NCBI GenBank assembly: GCA_037178625.1
Contig: CM074134.1
Coordinates: 806,001-870,000 of the forward strand
DNA length: 64,000 nucleotides
Direction: 5' to 3'
Source of the DNA: Skeletonema tropicum
Lineage: Eukaryota; Bacillariophyta; Thalassiosirophyceae; Thalassiosirales; Thalassiosiraceae
In this document: positions 45,577 through 55,807 of the stretch, piece by piece
How positions within the stretch are numbered: position 1 is the stretch's first letter
Layout: each line of letters starts with the position of its first letter
Notes under the pieces: model-generated
What the model was told of the DNA's origin: nothing
Database searches by the model: none
Seen by the model: the letters and a program-made list of their open reading frames with translations, nothing else
Made by a program: the position numbers and the translations under genes

Positions 45577-46818
45577 ATGGTTGCATGGCAACTACTTTCT
45601 ACTTATTCCTGCGTGGGAATGGAAAAACTTCCCTCCGACCTCTTGGGAAGCGTCAGAGATTCTGATGATTCAATCATCATCACGCACAGCACAGATTCAG
45701 CACTAACTCACTCGAAGCTACAATACTCGAAGCATTGCCGGCCCTTGTCTGTCGGCAGGCAAAACAAATATAATAAGAGATCAATGTCGTTCAACACAAC
45801 ATCTTCATCATCAGCAGCAACACTCAAACCTTGCGTGATCTGCAAGGGAGAGTCTTGCTTCGTCATCCCCGGCATTGCTTCATCTCAATACTTTTGCCTT
45901 TTGCATTATTACACAACTGGAAAACACAATCATTTCGGCCCTTCCTCCTCACAAAATACCGCAAAGAATAATAATACACAATCAGGGCAAAAAAAGAAGA
46001 ATAAAAAGACTTCTCTACTTGTAGAATACGAACGCATGAAGAAACAATTACCAGCAGTACAGGAATTATTTGCAGAGGCATTTGTAGAGCTGCGGACGGA
46101 GATTGGGGAAGCGTCGGCTAGGGCATTTCAACACACCAAAAATAATAATGCAGATGATCCACTGGCAGGTCTTTTGTCGAATGGGTCGTCTTCTTCGTTT
46201 AAGTCCATGCCATCGCAAGTGAAAAAGTATAGCTTTCCGAGGAGTAACAGCAAGAGGAAATCATCATCAACTGAACGTAATAATACTAAACGAGCTGCAA
46301 GTGCAAAAAGTAGTGATACAGAAGGGGGATTTATTCGGGAAGCTATTTTACCAGAAAAACTTCGTAGGTTACAACATTCCAATAACAACTTGGACCAGCC
46401 AAGCAAAAGGTTCGTGCCCTCTTCACAACAGCATAGAAGCGAAACTGATACAATGAGTAATCCAAATCCATACCGCAAGCGAAAGAAGCCATCCTCTATA
46501 TGGCATCAAATCTTGGACTCAAATGATAATGCCACGAGTAAAGACAATAATACTAATTCAAACAACAAAAAGCCAAAAGCGAAGCGCAACTGGGATGACA
46601 TGGAAAAAGAAATGATCGAGTCCTTCAATACTAATAATGCTGGAACGAGCAAACACTGTATCTCTTGTAAAAGCACAAACATTGAAATTGTTGGGAACAG
46701 TACCAGTCGGAATAGTGACATGACCAAAGGTGAAGTGTGGGGAATGAAAGATCGTGGTGAGACTGTTGTAGAACGTTATCGCTGTTTGAAATGTGGGAGA
46801 ATATGGAATGAGGATTAA
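45577..46818 (+). CDS. Hypothetical protein with C-terminal zinc ribbon
   Basis: 413 residues from the first ATG (45577); an internal ATG at 45784 (SFNTTSSSSAATL) starts a more natural N-terminus, so the start is uncertain. Near the N-terminus CVICKGESCF..YFCLLHY is a CxxC..CxxH-type pair, possibly a small zinc knuckle. The middle is basic, Ser/Asn-rich and disordered. The last 50 residues have HCISCKSTNIEI, then RYRCLKCGRIWNED: two CxxC pairs about 35 apart, a zinc ribbon like those at the ends of TFIIS and RNA polymerase small subunits. A role with nucleic acid is plausible but unproven. No family was recognised. Confidence 0.55.
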   Translation: MVAWQLLSTYSCVGMEKLPSDLLGSVRDSDDSIIITHSTDSALTHSKLQYSKHCRPLSVGRQNKYNKRSMSFNTTSSSSAATLKPCVICKGESCFVIPGIASSQYFCLLHYYTTGKHNHFGPSSSQNTAKNNNTQSGQKKKNKKTSLLVEYERMKKQLPAVQELFAEAFVELRTEIGEASARAFQHTKNNNADDPLAGLLSNGSSSSFKSMPSQVKKYSFPRSNSKRKSSSTERNNTKRAASAKSSDTEGGFIREAILPEKLRRLQHSNNNLDQPSKRFVPSSQQHRSETDTMSNPNPYRKRKKPSSIWHQILDSNDNATSKDNNTNSNNKKPKAKRNWDDMEKEMIESFNTNNAGTSKHCISCKSTNIEIVGNSTSRNSDMTKGEVWGMKDRGETVVERYRCLKCGRIWNED

Positions 46819-47080
46819 CAAGTTTTAGTAGCAATGACGATGGATAATATGTTGTACTTGTACTGGAAGTAGACGATCATGGATACAATGGCCAATTATT
46901 CTCTCTTTGCTCTTGTTTGATGACACAGTTGTTACAGGATTCTTCTGTCAAGAACAAGTAGTATCACCAGCTTCATCAGCAGAAGCGCTGAAGAAGAATG
47001 AAAGGCGTGTGGGTAGTTGAAGGGGCAACACGTAAATAATAAACGATTATGTAGCAATAATTCACCTCTAATGTCGAATA

Positions 47081-47153
47081 ACCGAATTAGCTCAGTTGGA
47101 AGAGCGCCCGGCTTTTAACCGTGTGGTCGTGGGTTCGAGCCCCATATTCGGTG
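47081..47153 (+). tRNA. tRNA-Lys (anticodon UUU), copy 1
   Basis: 73 bases with all arms visible: acceptor ACCGAAT/ATTCGGT, D arm GCTC..GAGC, anticodon loop CTTTTAA (TTT at 34-36), T arm GTGGG-TTCGAGC-CCCAT, discriminator G. Internal promoter boxes TAGCTCAGTTGG (A) and GGTTCGAGCCC (B) are intact; a T-rich stretch (TTTGTTTT) follows. The anticodon stem has one C28-U42 mismatch. No intron, no encoded CCA. Confidence 0.93.
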
Positions 47154-47788
47154 TTTGTTTTGCATTTTTGCGCCGTTGGCAGTTGGCAGCTCTTTTGAGC
47201 CGGATGGACTGAGATGAAACAATGTTGTACTTTGTGATGCAGAGCAACCCCATCACACTTTTCGTTTTGTACTCTGTGAATGTCATCAGTGTGTATGTGG
47301 CGAGTAATGTTATTCGACATCACGTGGCAGTCAGTATTTTTTCACTTGACCAAATTTGATGCTCCTTTCATATATGTAAAAGTAGTACTCCTACCTACAC
47401 ATCACATATCATTATCTCCCATCTTTTATTTTCACATTATCATGCTTGTCAACACTTTTCAATTGAAGTGCATTTGACTATATATCAAATTTATTCAGTG
47501 ACTATTGGACATTGAGTCTGAGCATTCTTCTCCTTTGACTCGAATAAACCTTCAAACGTTGAACTTCATAGACACTACTACTTAAGTATCGTTGAATTAA
47601 ACCTGAGGGAGGTATACCTCTTAGCAGCTCACCTACTACATGAACTTAATGATCATATGCGATGACTTTCATCTTCCATAGCCAGGCAGTCTATCACCTA
47701 CCTACTCTTCCTTATCTCTTCTTGTGTAATACATACAAACACTTAATATATGCAAACAAATTCCCAGGTTATCAGCTACAAGGGTTTC
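47154..47788. other. Intergenic between the two tRNA genes
   Basis: 635 AT-rich bases with no gene called. The flanks of the two tRNA genes do not match beyond the tRNA plus a few bases. Confidence 0.5.
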
Positions 47789-47861
47789 ACCGAATTAGCT
47801 CAGTTGGAAGAGCGCCCGGCTTTTAACCGTGTGGTCGTGGGTTCGAGCCCCATATTCGGTG
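47789..47861 (+). tRNA. tRNA-Lys (anticodon UUU), copy 2
   Basis: Base-for-base copy of the tRNA at 47081, 708 bases downstream on the same strand, including the C28-U42 mismatch. It is followed by TTTCTTTTA, a plausible Pol III terminator. Confidence 0.93.
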
Positions 47862-48114
47862 TTTCTTTTACATTTTTTCTTTTCTGCCAAATGCGAACTT
47901 GCTTTTGAATTTTGAATTTTGTCATGCACCTTCACCTTCACATGCATCCGCCCCGCCCATCAACGCTTTCTACAACATAGAAAGGGCAATGCCAACAGAT
48001 GCCAACGGCTTTTGTTTTGACCCATTGTACTATCGCCTTCAACATCCAGCAAGGTAGACGGTTGCCTTAGTACAATAGCAGCTTTAGCACTATAATCTTC
48101 TGTCTTCATCTGCA

Positions 48115-49138
48115 ATGCCAAGTTATTACGACATAGACACCATCCTAGCCGAGGAGGAGCTCCTTGTAGTGAAACCCTCTTTTGACTTCAGCCTCTTGGC
48201 CCACTTGGACCCAGATTCCGCTCATCTGCAAAGCCGTTCACGAAAACGTCCTCGTGGAGTTGATGGCGATGCTACTGACGACCTAGAAAAGGGCCATGGC
48301 GACAACAATGACACGGCTGATAACAGTAACGGCAGTCTACCAGAGGGCACCAAAATTAAAATGCCCTTGTGGGCAGTGGAGCGTTGGGCATTGCTTGGAT
48401 TTATTCGTTTCCCGTCACTTCCTAGACATTATGGACGTAAGATGAAGGAACGGCTTGAAGCTGATCCTATCTCGGTTGATTTGAGGTGAGTTATAGTTGT
48501 GTGCATGTCTTATGTGGAATGCCTATGATGCGTCAGTGCACGTGAAATCTATTTAAATGGACCTATCCTAATCTTTGAAATGTTCTCCAACACCAACAAC
48601 TATCTTCGCTTCGAACAGATCCAAAAATGAGCACTACTTCCAAACTGGAATGCTCCTAGTCAACCTCCTCCTCCGCGCTTCTCATGTGGCCCTGCGCCAC
48701 TCCTCCGCCAGTCGTCGATCACGCCAATCTGCCGCCCAAAACGCTCATACCATTGCCATGGAACAATCCGCTCAACAGGCACGAGCGTTGCAACGATGTC
48801 TATTGAGCACTATGATGGGACGACGACTATGCCGTAATTTCGACTGGGCACTGAGTTCATTGGATAGTAATGGGATGGAGGATGATGTTAGCTCTCATGT
48901 CAATAAATTGACTGAGTTGGAACGGAATATGTTTGTGAGGGGTGTTGAGGCAAGCGGGGCGGTGGGACGTTGGAGAGAGTTTGGATGTTCAAGAATGGGT
49001 ATTAGTGGAGTTGTATTGAAGATGCAGCAACGACAACAGCAGCATAGTGTTCAGATGACTGGTGCTGGAAATGAGGAGAAACAAAAGAAGAAGAGGGTGG
49101 TGTCTCCAGTGGGTGGAGAGGCAATGAGGACATTTTAA
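48115..49138 (+). CDS. PSF3: GINS complex subunit Psf3
   Basis: Two exons: 48115-48485 and 48619-49138, with a 133-base intron (GTGAG..AACAG) that splits an Arg codon (AG/A). 296 residues. The start YYDIDTILAEEE is the hallmark of Psf3, followed by LPEGTKIKMPLWAVERWALLGF and ADPISVDLRSKNEHYFQTGM, in the family order. Psf3 with Sld5, Psf1 and Psf2 forms GINS, part of the CMG replicative helicase on chromosomes. The B-domain and A-domain are kept; an acidic insert of about 45 residues (GDATDDLEKGHGDNND) after the N-terminal B-domain strand and a long basic C-terminus make it larger than the usual ~200 residues. Confidence 0.85.
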
Positions 49139-49501
49139 TGTTGAGAAGGCAGAGCTGCCACATTACTGTTTCATAGTATCAGGAAAGATAGAATGAATGC
49201 GAGGCCTGGATGAGAGAGCCAAGAGGAACAGATTGGTTTTTAAGGATGTGTGTGAAGTACATACCAATAGTTGCGTCATTATGTCCAACCTTGAAGGAAG
49301 GGTACAATGTTTGACGCTTATGCATTTTTACAAGGGAGGATAGCTACATCATCTCCTGTTAGACAATAGGAAAAAACTCTTGAAGAGTAACCTAGAGTAA
49401 CTTTCATCAGACTACATGTCCATGCCTTACGCCTTATTGGTTTCGTATTCTTTTCTTTATGCATAAAGTTTCATCAAATGTTTATCAATTATTGCTCTTA
49501 A
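49139..49501. other. Intergenic between convergent genes
   Basis: 363 bases holding the 3' ends of PSF3 and of the low-complexity gene. No other feature is seen. Confidence 0.5.
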
Positions 49502-51010
49502 TCACCTCCTACGCTCCTTCTTCCCTCCAAATCCCTTCTCATTCTTCTTTTTCTTCCCAGGCGTGTCCTTCTCTTTCGAACCACCATTGTCCTTTTGCTT
49601 TTGACTCTCTGCCTGCTTCTTTCGTTGCAGGTCCTTCTTGTGCATGATAATATCTTTCCTCTTTGCTTCGTCCGGGCGTAACTTCTTCTTATTCGACGAT
49701 CCCCTCGAGCCCTTGTCTTTCCTATGATAAAAATCCATGGCATCCGTTTCTCCAAGTACATCTCCTCCTCCTCCTCCACCACCACCACCACCACCTCCAG
49801 AACCTCTACCAATCACAAAGTCACCCTCTTCATCTTCTTCCATAATATCCGAAAACTGCTTCTTCGTCATCCGCTTTCTTCCCTGACCAAACATACGTGC
49901 TCGTTCCTGCTCCGCACCCACAAGCATCTGGGACAAATCACCGGTAGAATGAGCATGCTTCATCATCGGCTTCGCACCAACATCTTCCGTCACAATGAAC
50001 TTTGGCTTGGTCTTCACACGCAAGTGATGTCTTCTGTGAGAATCACGTAGCATAGCTTCTGTCTTGGTCTTGTCAGATCCCCATCCGACACTGGTACTAC
50101 CGATATTGTTGTTGTTGTTGTTGTTGTTGTTGCTATCACTACTATCAATATTTTTGGCCAACATTTCTGCAAATGATGGAGATTTCTTCATTCCCCACAA
50201 ACTACCAGTACTAGTAGTGGCAGTGCTAGTCGACGGTACTGCAGATGCCATTGTCCATGCAGTGGAAGTATCCATGGATGGTGTTGACACAAATGTCGCC
50301 GATTCTTCATCACAGCGGATATCTGTGTCTTCGTCGTCAATCATGAATCCACCATCTTCATCTTGGTCAACTGATGTTTCATTCTCCCCTTCCTCCTCTT
50401 CGTCTTCTTCATCATTATCCGAAACAACCTCGAAAGATTCTCCAACTACACTACTATTAGTACTATCATCATCATCATCATCATCCGATTCATCCTCAAC
50501 AATCACCTCATGATCCTTATCACTCATGAGTAAATCAGGAGTCGATGCACATCGTCTTAACACACGACGTTTCGTTCGACTTGACAAGTCGCTGTTGATA
50601 CTGGTATCGCCAGGTGCGGTAGGATTTGTACTACCGCGATGAAAATTTTGTGTCGTGGACTCGTTGTTGGGTGCCAAAGGGGAAGAAGATGAGGTAGTAG
50701 CTTGTCCACCGATGGTGGCACTTCGAGGTCGTCCCTTGATCTTGTTCTTGTTGGATTTGATGGAGGAACCAATATCGGCGGGTAGGATGACAACATGTTC
50801 CGTGTTGGTATTGGTAGTATTGTTGTTGCTGTTGTTGTCAGCGGTAGGTTTACAATCACCGCCGCTACTGTGGCCGTCAGTGTTGGCGGTGATGTCATCC
50901 GCTACCATTTCCCACTCTGGACTTGGATCAGTAGGTGACATGGCATTTGGTGGAGGGTTTCCCACCTGGGGCCAGGCGCTGCTGTTTGTATGGAGGGTGT
51001 CGGTGGCCAT
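49502..51010 (-). CDS. Hypothetical low-complexity protein with basic C-terminus
   Basis: About 502 residues from the ATG at 51010 (ATDTLHTNSSAWPQ); a longer frame reaches 51061. Nearly the whole protein is disordered: Asn runs (a TTG microsatellite near 50105-50130 on the plus strand), Asp/Glu blocks, a poly-Gly run of about 12 (49770-49800), and Ser-rich parts. The last 60 residues are very basic (KKKNEKGFGGKKERRR). The conserved-looking part is TDAMDFYHRKDKGSR with KKLRPDEAKRKDIIMHKKD near the C-terminus. No domain is recognised. A nuclear protein is a guess. It is divergent from the BAR gene. Confidence 0.55.
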   Translation of the reverse strand: MATDTLHTNSSAWPQVGNPPPNAMSPTDPSPEWEMVADDITANTDGHSSGGDCKPTADNNSNNNTTNTNTEHVVILPADIGSSIKSNKNKIKGRPRSATIGGQATTSSSSPLAPNNESTTQNFHRGSTNPTAPGDTSINSDLSSRTKRRVLRRCASTPDLLMSDKDHEVIVEDESDDDDDDDSTNSSVVGESFEVVSDNDEEDEEEEGENETSVDQDEDGGFMIDDEDTDIRCDEESATFVSTPSMDTSTAWTMASAVPSTSTATTSTGSLWGMKKSPSFAEMLAKNIDSSDSNNNNNNNNNIGSTSVGWGSDKTKTEAMLRDSHRRHHLRVKTKPKFIVTEDVGAKPMMKHAHSTGDLSQMLVGAEQERARMFGQGRKRMTKKQFSDIMEEDEEGDFVIGRGSGGGGGGGGGGGGDVLGETDAMDFYHRKDKGSRGSSNKKKLRPDEAKRKDIIMHKKDLQRKKQAESQKQKDNGGSKEKDTPGKKKKNEKGFGGKKERRR

Positions 51011-51744
51011 TCTGTCGTGGGGGTATGTTTGACAAGAGAAGATATGTATGTAGATCTCCAATACCTGTGTCTTTGTCTTGGCGGCTGCAATTAAATTATG
51101 TGCGGCACGGCAGCCAAGGAGAGTAGTTCAAAGATTTAGATTTGCAAAGTGCGTATGCTGCTGAATGATGCTAAGTGCCGCTGAAGTGAATCTTCTTTGT
51201 ATTTATGAAGTCTTTTCCCTCCGTAGTGTTGAACGTCATGTTATTCGTTGTTGATTGATTATTTGTGTGTTTTGAAGAAGAGAACACCATTCCTCGTGGC
51301 GGGAAGGTTTGTGCATGTCGCAGTCCCCAATGGTGGAGAATCCCAACAGCTAAATACAATTTCAATTGCATGCCTTCTCTTTTCTCTTTTTGTCGCATCT
51401 CGTGTCCGTCAGTCTCGTGCGCGCGCTCGTGCCTGTCTCGTGTTTCAAATCTTCGCTGTGACCGTGTGACACAGCGTTGAGTCTTATCGAGCAATGCCGA
51501 GCCCAAGCAATGCATGGCCGCTGGTGGACGAATGATCATTTCGTTGCGTTGAATTTGAAAAACAGAGCCGCCCTCTCTCAGACACTGCTCCAGTAATCGT
51601 CGCTACTACCATAAGAACGCATTCTTTCTTCATAACACTACAGATCGACCTCTGTGAAGGCAGTATTTATCTACATTATCAATCACATCTTGTGTCATTG
51701 CCCCCCAAAGAAACATCATAAACTAAAACACCAAAATTCAAAAA
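51011..51744. promoter_or_regulatory. Divergent promoter region
   Basis: 734 bases between the low-complexity gene (minus) and the BAR-domain gene (plus). Short open frames on both strands have no domains. No specific regulatory motif was identified. Confidence 0.4.
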
Positions 51745-53493
51745 ATGGCCAAGACTCGCATAGTCACCCGCGTCAAAGACAAAACAGGCATTGCCAAATC
51801 CAAAAACAAATCCGAAGACCTCGCCAACCTCCGCGAAAAGCACACTCAATTCAGCAAAAATCTCAAATTCCTCATCTCCACCATCCAATCCAATCACGAT
51901 GCCATGCAAGCCTACAGTAAATCGAGATTGGATGTGGCCAAGGCCATCAATGCCCTGACGGTGGACACACCGCTGTTCAAGTGTGGGGGGGATATCCCCG
52001 CAAGTGCCATTGGGACGACGGATGGTGGGGCGGGGAATGATGAAAATCCATCTTCGGCGGCTGCCGCCAGGACTACCAATGCGCAACAAATTATGAGTGG
52101 TGGTGGTAGTAGTACAGCAATTGTCGCACATGAGGCTAACCCCACCTCCTTCGCGGCAGTACACCTCCAACTTCACAAGAAGAACAAGGTATATCATAAA
52201 AAGTATATTGAGCACATTCTTACATATGCATCCGACTGGGAACGGATCCTGTCCACTCGTGTCAATAAGCATTTAAAGCATGCCGAGAAGTTACGTGTGG
52301 ACCTTGACCACTATCAAAAGAAGGTGGAGGAGTTGAATAAGGATGCGAATAAGACAATGACCAAGGGAAAGAGTGTTTCGGATAAGGGTGTGGATAAGTT
52401 GAAGAGGAATGAGCAAAAGTTGGTCAATGCGAGGAGGGAGCATGAACAGTTTGTGAGTGATTTGTGTGGGTTTATGGAGGAGATTATGGAACGAGGATGG
52501 AAGGACTTGCATCCCCTGTTGGTGAAGATGGCGCAGTTTGATGTTACATTGAGTGGGGAGGAGGCCAAGTTGTTGAGTACGGATATGGTGGCGGTAGTTG
52601 GGGCGCTCAAGACATTGGCGGGGAATCATCCCAATATGAACCCTACGGGACGTCTGAAGGAGTTGGAGACATGGTCATTGGAATCTATCAATAAGACCAA
52701 TCCAAGAACAACAGAGCCACAGCAGCTGACGATCACTGGGGGAGATGAGTTTGGTGCAATTCAAAGAGCGAGTTCGGATGAACTTGATGTTGGTGGAGGT
52801 GGCTTGTTTGGAAGTGCCCCAAACAGTCGTCGTCCCAGTAATGACAACCTGTTTGGGAGTGCCCCACCCAGTCGTCAACACAGTGCGGACAACCTCAGTA
52901 GAAACGGTACTGGTGATAGCTTTGATTGGAATGCGGGCATTGCTCCAGAATCATCTACTGCACTTGTCCCTACAACTGTTTCTGCCCCCTCTTCTGGCTA
53001 CGGATTGCCACCACTCCCTCGCCAGAGCAGTGGTATGGCATCACCAACACACGGTTCGAATGGCATGGGAAATAATAGCATGGTGCCCATGCTGAATACG
53101 ATGCAAGCGGCAGCCCCCCCTCCAACCTTGGACGATATTTTCGGAGCTGCTCCTACTCCTGCACCTCATTCTGGCGGATTCAATCAACCAAATGGTATGC
53201 CCCCTCCGCCTCCGGTCATGCCTCCGCCACCACCTCCTCCTCAGTCACCATCCAACATGGGTACACCGATGCAAATGTACAACTCTTCCCCCATGGTCAA
53301 TGGGTCTCCCCACATGTACAATTCTTCACCCATGACTCAACCTCCCACTGTTGCTGCTCCCATGGCTCAGCATCAGCAGCCTCCTACGCTTGGGATGCAA
53401 CAGATGAGTTTGGGTGGTGGGGCAAGTTCGAATCCATTTGATACTCAAGGCCCACCAGCTCAAAAAGCACCCACCAATCCGTTTGAATTCTAG
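51745..53493 (+). CDS. BAR-domain protein with C-terminal NPF motifs
   Basis: 582 residues, single exon, ATG at 51745. Residues about 20-270 are three long amphipathic helices (LREKHTQFSKNLKFLIST, YHKKYIEHILTYASDWERIL, LDHYQKKVEELN, HEQFVSDLCGFMEEIMERGW), the pattern of a BAR domain that senses or bends membranes. A short acidic insert with Ser/Ala lies at about 95-130. The C-terminal half is Pro/Ser/Gly-rich: LFGSAPNSRRPS repeated, a PPPPP run (FGAAPTPAP, PPPPPVMPPPPPPP) and, at the end, SSNPFDTQ and PTNPFEF. NPF is the binding motif for EH-domain endocytic proteins. A role in clathrin-type endocytosis or vesicle transport is therefore inferred. An amphiphysin-type SH3 domain is absent. Confidence 0.7.
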   Translation: MAKTRIVTRVKDKTGIAKSKNKSEDLANLREKHTQFSKNLKFLISTIQSNHDAMQAYSKSRLDVAKAINALTVDTPLFKCGGDIPASAIGTTDGGAGNDENPSSAAAARTTNAQQIMSGGGSSTAIVAHEANPTSFAAVHLQLHKKNKVYHKKYIEHILTYASDWERILSTRVNKHLKHAEKLRVDLDHYQKKVEELNKDANKTMTKGKSVSDKGVDKLKRNEQKLVNARREHEQFVSDLCGFMEEIMERGWKDLHPLLVKMAQFDVTLSGEEAKLLSTDMVAVVGALKTLAGNHPNMNPTGRLKELETWSLESINKTNPRTTEPQQLTITGGDEFGAIQRASSDELDVGGGGLFGSAPNSRRPSNDNLFGSAPPSRQHSADNLSRNGTGDSFDWNAGIAPESSTALVPTTVSAPSSGYGLPPLPRQSSGMASPTHGSNGMGNNSMVPMLNTMQAAAPPPTLDDIFGAAPTPAPHSGGFNQPNGMPPPPPVMPPPPPPPQSPSNMGTPMQMYNSSPMVNGSPHMYNSSPMTQPPTVAAPMAQHQQPPTLGMQQMSLGGGASSNPFDTQGPPAQKAPTNPFEF

Positions 53494-53694
53494 GATATGA
53501 TGTCACTCTGTTTGCGATTGAAAGAAGGATATGTTGCGCTTGTGATTGAAAGAAGTAATGAAATTGTCTATAACTTAAACTTTTTTCAATTGTTTAGCAG
53601 GAGCAAGTTGTATTCAGATATTATTTGTACGCCCCCCTTCTTTGCTTCTGGTTCTACATTGTTGAATTACTATCACAAACAGTGGCTCATTTTA

Positions 53695-55323
53695 CTATGC
53701 AGTAAGTTCCTTGTACACTTCCTCTAGCTGTTCCAAAAACTTGCCGTTCTCTTCAGCAGACCCGATTGTAACTCGGATGCATTCATTGCAATGCAATTCA
53801 TTCCCTCTGAAACGCGATACAATGCCTCTGTCCGCAATCTGCGTGGTGAAGGGATAAGAGCAAATCAACATACAAGTTAGTGCAAAAGATCGTCAAACTC
53901 AAGAAGCAACATTGCAAAGAATAACTTACCGTCTTGTAAAGCTCGTTCGCCTTTTGCTTCACACGAAACAATAAGAAGTTGGCATCACTGGGATACACTT
54001 TTTCAACAAAATCCAATTCATTCAGCTTCTTCTCCATCAAAGCTCTCTGCTCCAAAAGCAAACGTATATTGTTCTCCAATGTAGATGTATTCTTCAAAGC
54101 ATTTGCAGCCGCATCACTGGTAAGTTTGTTCACATTGTAAGGTGCCTTGACATTATTCATTAATTGAATCACATCAGCAGGTCCAATAGCAAATCCGCAT
54201 CGAATACCAGCCATTCCAAACGCTTTGGAAAGTGTCTGAAGAACAACCACGTTATCAAACTCGTTGACAAGTGAAGTGGCTGTGGGAACAGAGCTGAAAT
54301 CAACATACGCTTCATCGACAATCACGATAGCATTCACAGAGGAGGCAATAAGTCGAACATCAGAGAGTGGAATTGATTTGGCGGTTGGATTCCCAGGAGA
54401 GCAGATGAAAATAAGTTTGGTTTGCGGGGTCACAGCTTGGAGCATCTGATATATTGTTTTCAGTCATCCATCGTTTGTTGATCGTTGTGTTGTTGCATAA
54501 AGCAGATGTAGATATTATAATTGTTATAATTGTTAGACGTCATGCATATCATGTGCAAAATCAACAAAAAGTGATCACAACAACTTACCTCGGGAATCTG
54601 CAAATCAAAATCTGGAGTCAATGGAACTGTCTGAATAGCCACATCATTCACATTGGCACAAACCTTGTACATTCCATACGTTGGCGGAGTAGTCATAATG
54701 GCATCTCCACCTCCAGTAGTGTTTCCAGGAGTACAAAAGATGCGGATGAGCAAATCAATAGCCTCATCTGATCCAACACCCACAAAGACATTCTCTGGTT
54801 TAATCCCACCATTGTCAGCTGTTTGGCCCACCTGAGCGTTGCGGTGATCGCACAACAATCTCTTCAATGTGAGCTGATACGGACAGGGGTACCTTTCCAA
54901 CTCCATCCCATTGTCATACGGGTCTAAGCTATTGGTAGGCAGAGATGCAGGCCCGAGAGAATTTTCATTTGCATCGAGTAAGATTCCAGAGGAGTAATCA
55001 TCACGGGCACAGCGGTAGGGATGGAGAGACAATACATTGGGGCGCGCGAGTTTGGCTGCACGGCCGGTGGAGCAAGCTTCTTTTTTCTCTTCTGTCATGT
55101 CTGATGATGTATCTGTATTTAAGCTGTTGTGAGAAGATGTTTTCTTTGATGTAGGATTGTTAGAACCAATCGTTGTAGCTGAGCTTGATGGAGAAGTAGA
55201 CCCGTGTTGTGTAAAAATACCACTGTTACTAGTAGCAGCAGATTGGTCAATTGAAACAAGTAGTAGGAGGGGTAAGATTGCAAATCTGAGATACTTGAAA
55301 GCAGAGCTGTCGTTAAGGAGCAT
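53695..55323 (-). CDS. hisC: Histidinol-phosphate aminotransferase with N-terminal signal
   Basis: Three exons (55323-54589, 54445-53930, 53838-53695), introns of 143 and 91 bases, 464 residues. It converts imidazole acetol-phosphate to histidinol phosphate with PLP in histidine synthesis. Motifs: LLDANENSLGP near 126, GSDEAIDLLIRIFCTPG, FICSPGNPTAK, VDEAYVDF, and LQTLSKAFGMAGIRCGFAIG with the PLP lysine. The ATG at 55323 gives a hydrophobic N-terminus (YLRFAILPLLLLVSIDQSAA), read as a signal peptide, then about 80 disordered residues; plastid import is likely as the pathway is plastidial in algae. The last exon (IADRGIVSRFRGNELHCNE) completes the small domain and ends at TAG 53695-53697. Confidence 0.9.
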
Positions 55324-55807
55324 GTATCGAGATTGCACTGATCTAACGTACTTCGCGATTCTTAGCAAATGGTGTCAAGCAAGTGGAAGTGGGCTGCTGG
55401 CTGCTGAAGAACAACAACAGAGATGTTGTGGTCGATGAACTTCTGTGATTGCACTGCATTTGCGCTTCTTTTTGTGTGGACGCCGGAGATGAGACGTGGT
55501 CACGTCATCGATTTTCGATGATGCTTTGACACTTTGTTCCTTCGCGCTTCTTCTGTACATACGTAATTCTCCCTACAAGTAAGCTGCCAGGTAGATGTTA
55601 CATACGTTACAAGATGTTACAGCTGTGTTGGAAGACAACAGGGAGCTTGCGGGTGGTGCGGTGCGGACTTCTTTATTTCATGGAGCATCTTAGCTTGTAA
55701 CTCATATAAAGAATAAGTGTATTCTTCATTTAAACGATGGGTCATGATGATGCTAGCAACTAGAATTTACCATAGTCTGCAATTGCATTTTTTCAACTCT
55801 ACTCGCT
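55324..55807. other. Intergenic upstream of hisC
   Basis: 484 bases between hisC (start) and the stop of the 325-residue gene, both on the minus strand. It should hold the hisC promoter. No gene or repeat is seen. Confidence 0.5.

Noticed and set aside
55324..55368. Upstream extension of hisC
   Set aside because: It begins with TTG; the first ATG (55323) gives a natural signal-peptide start.
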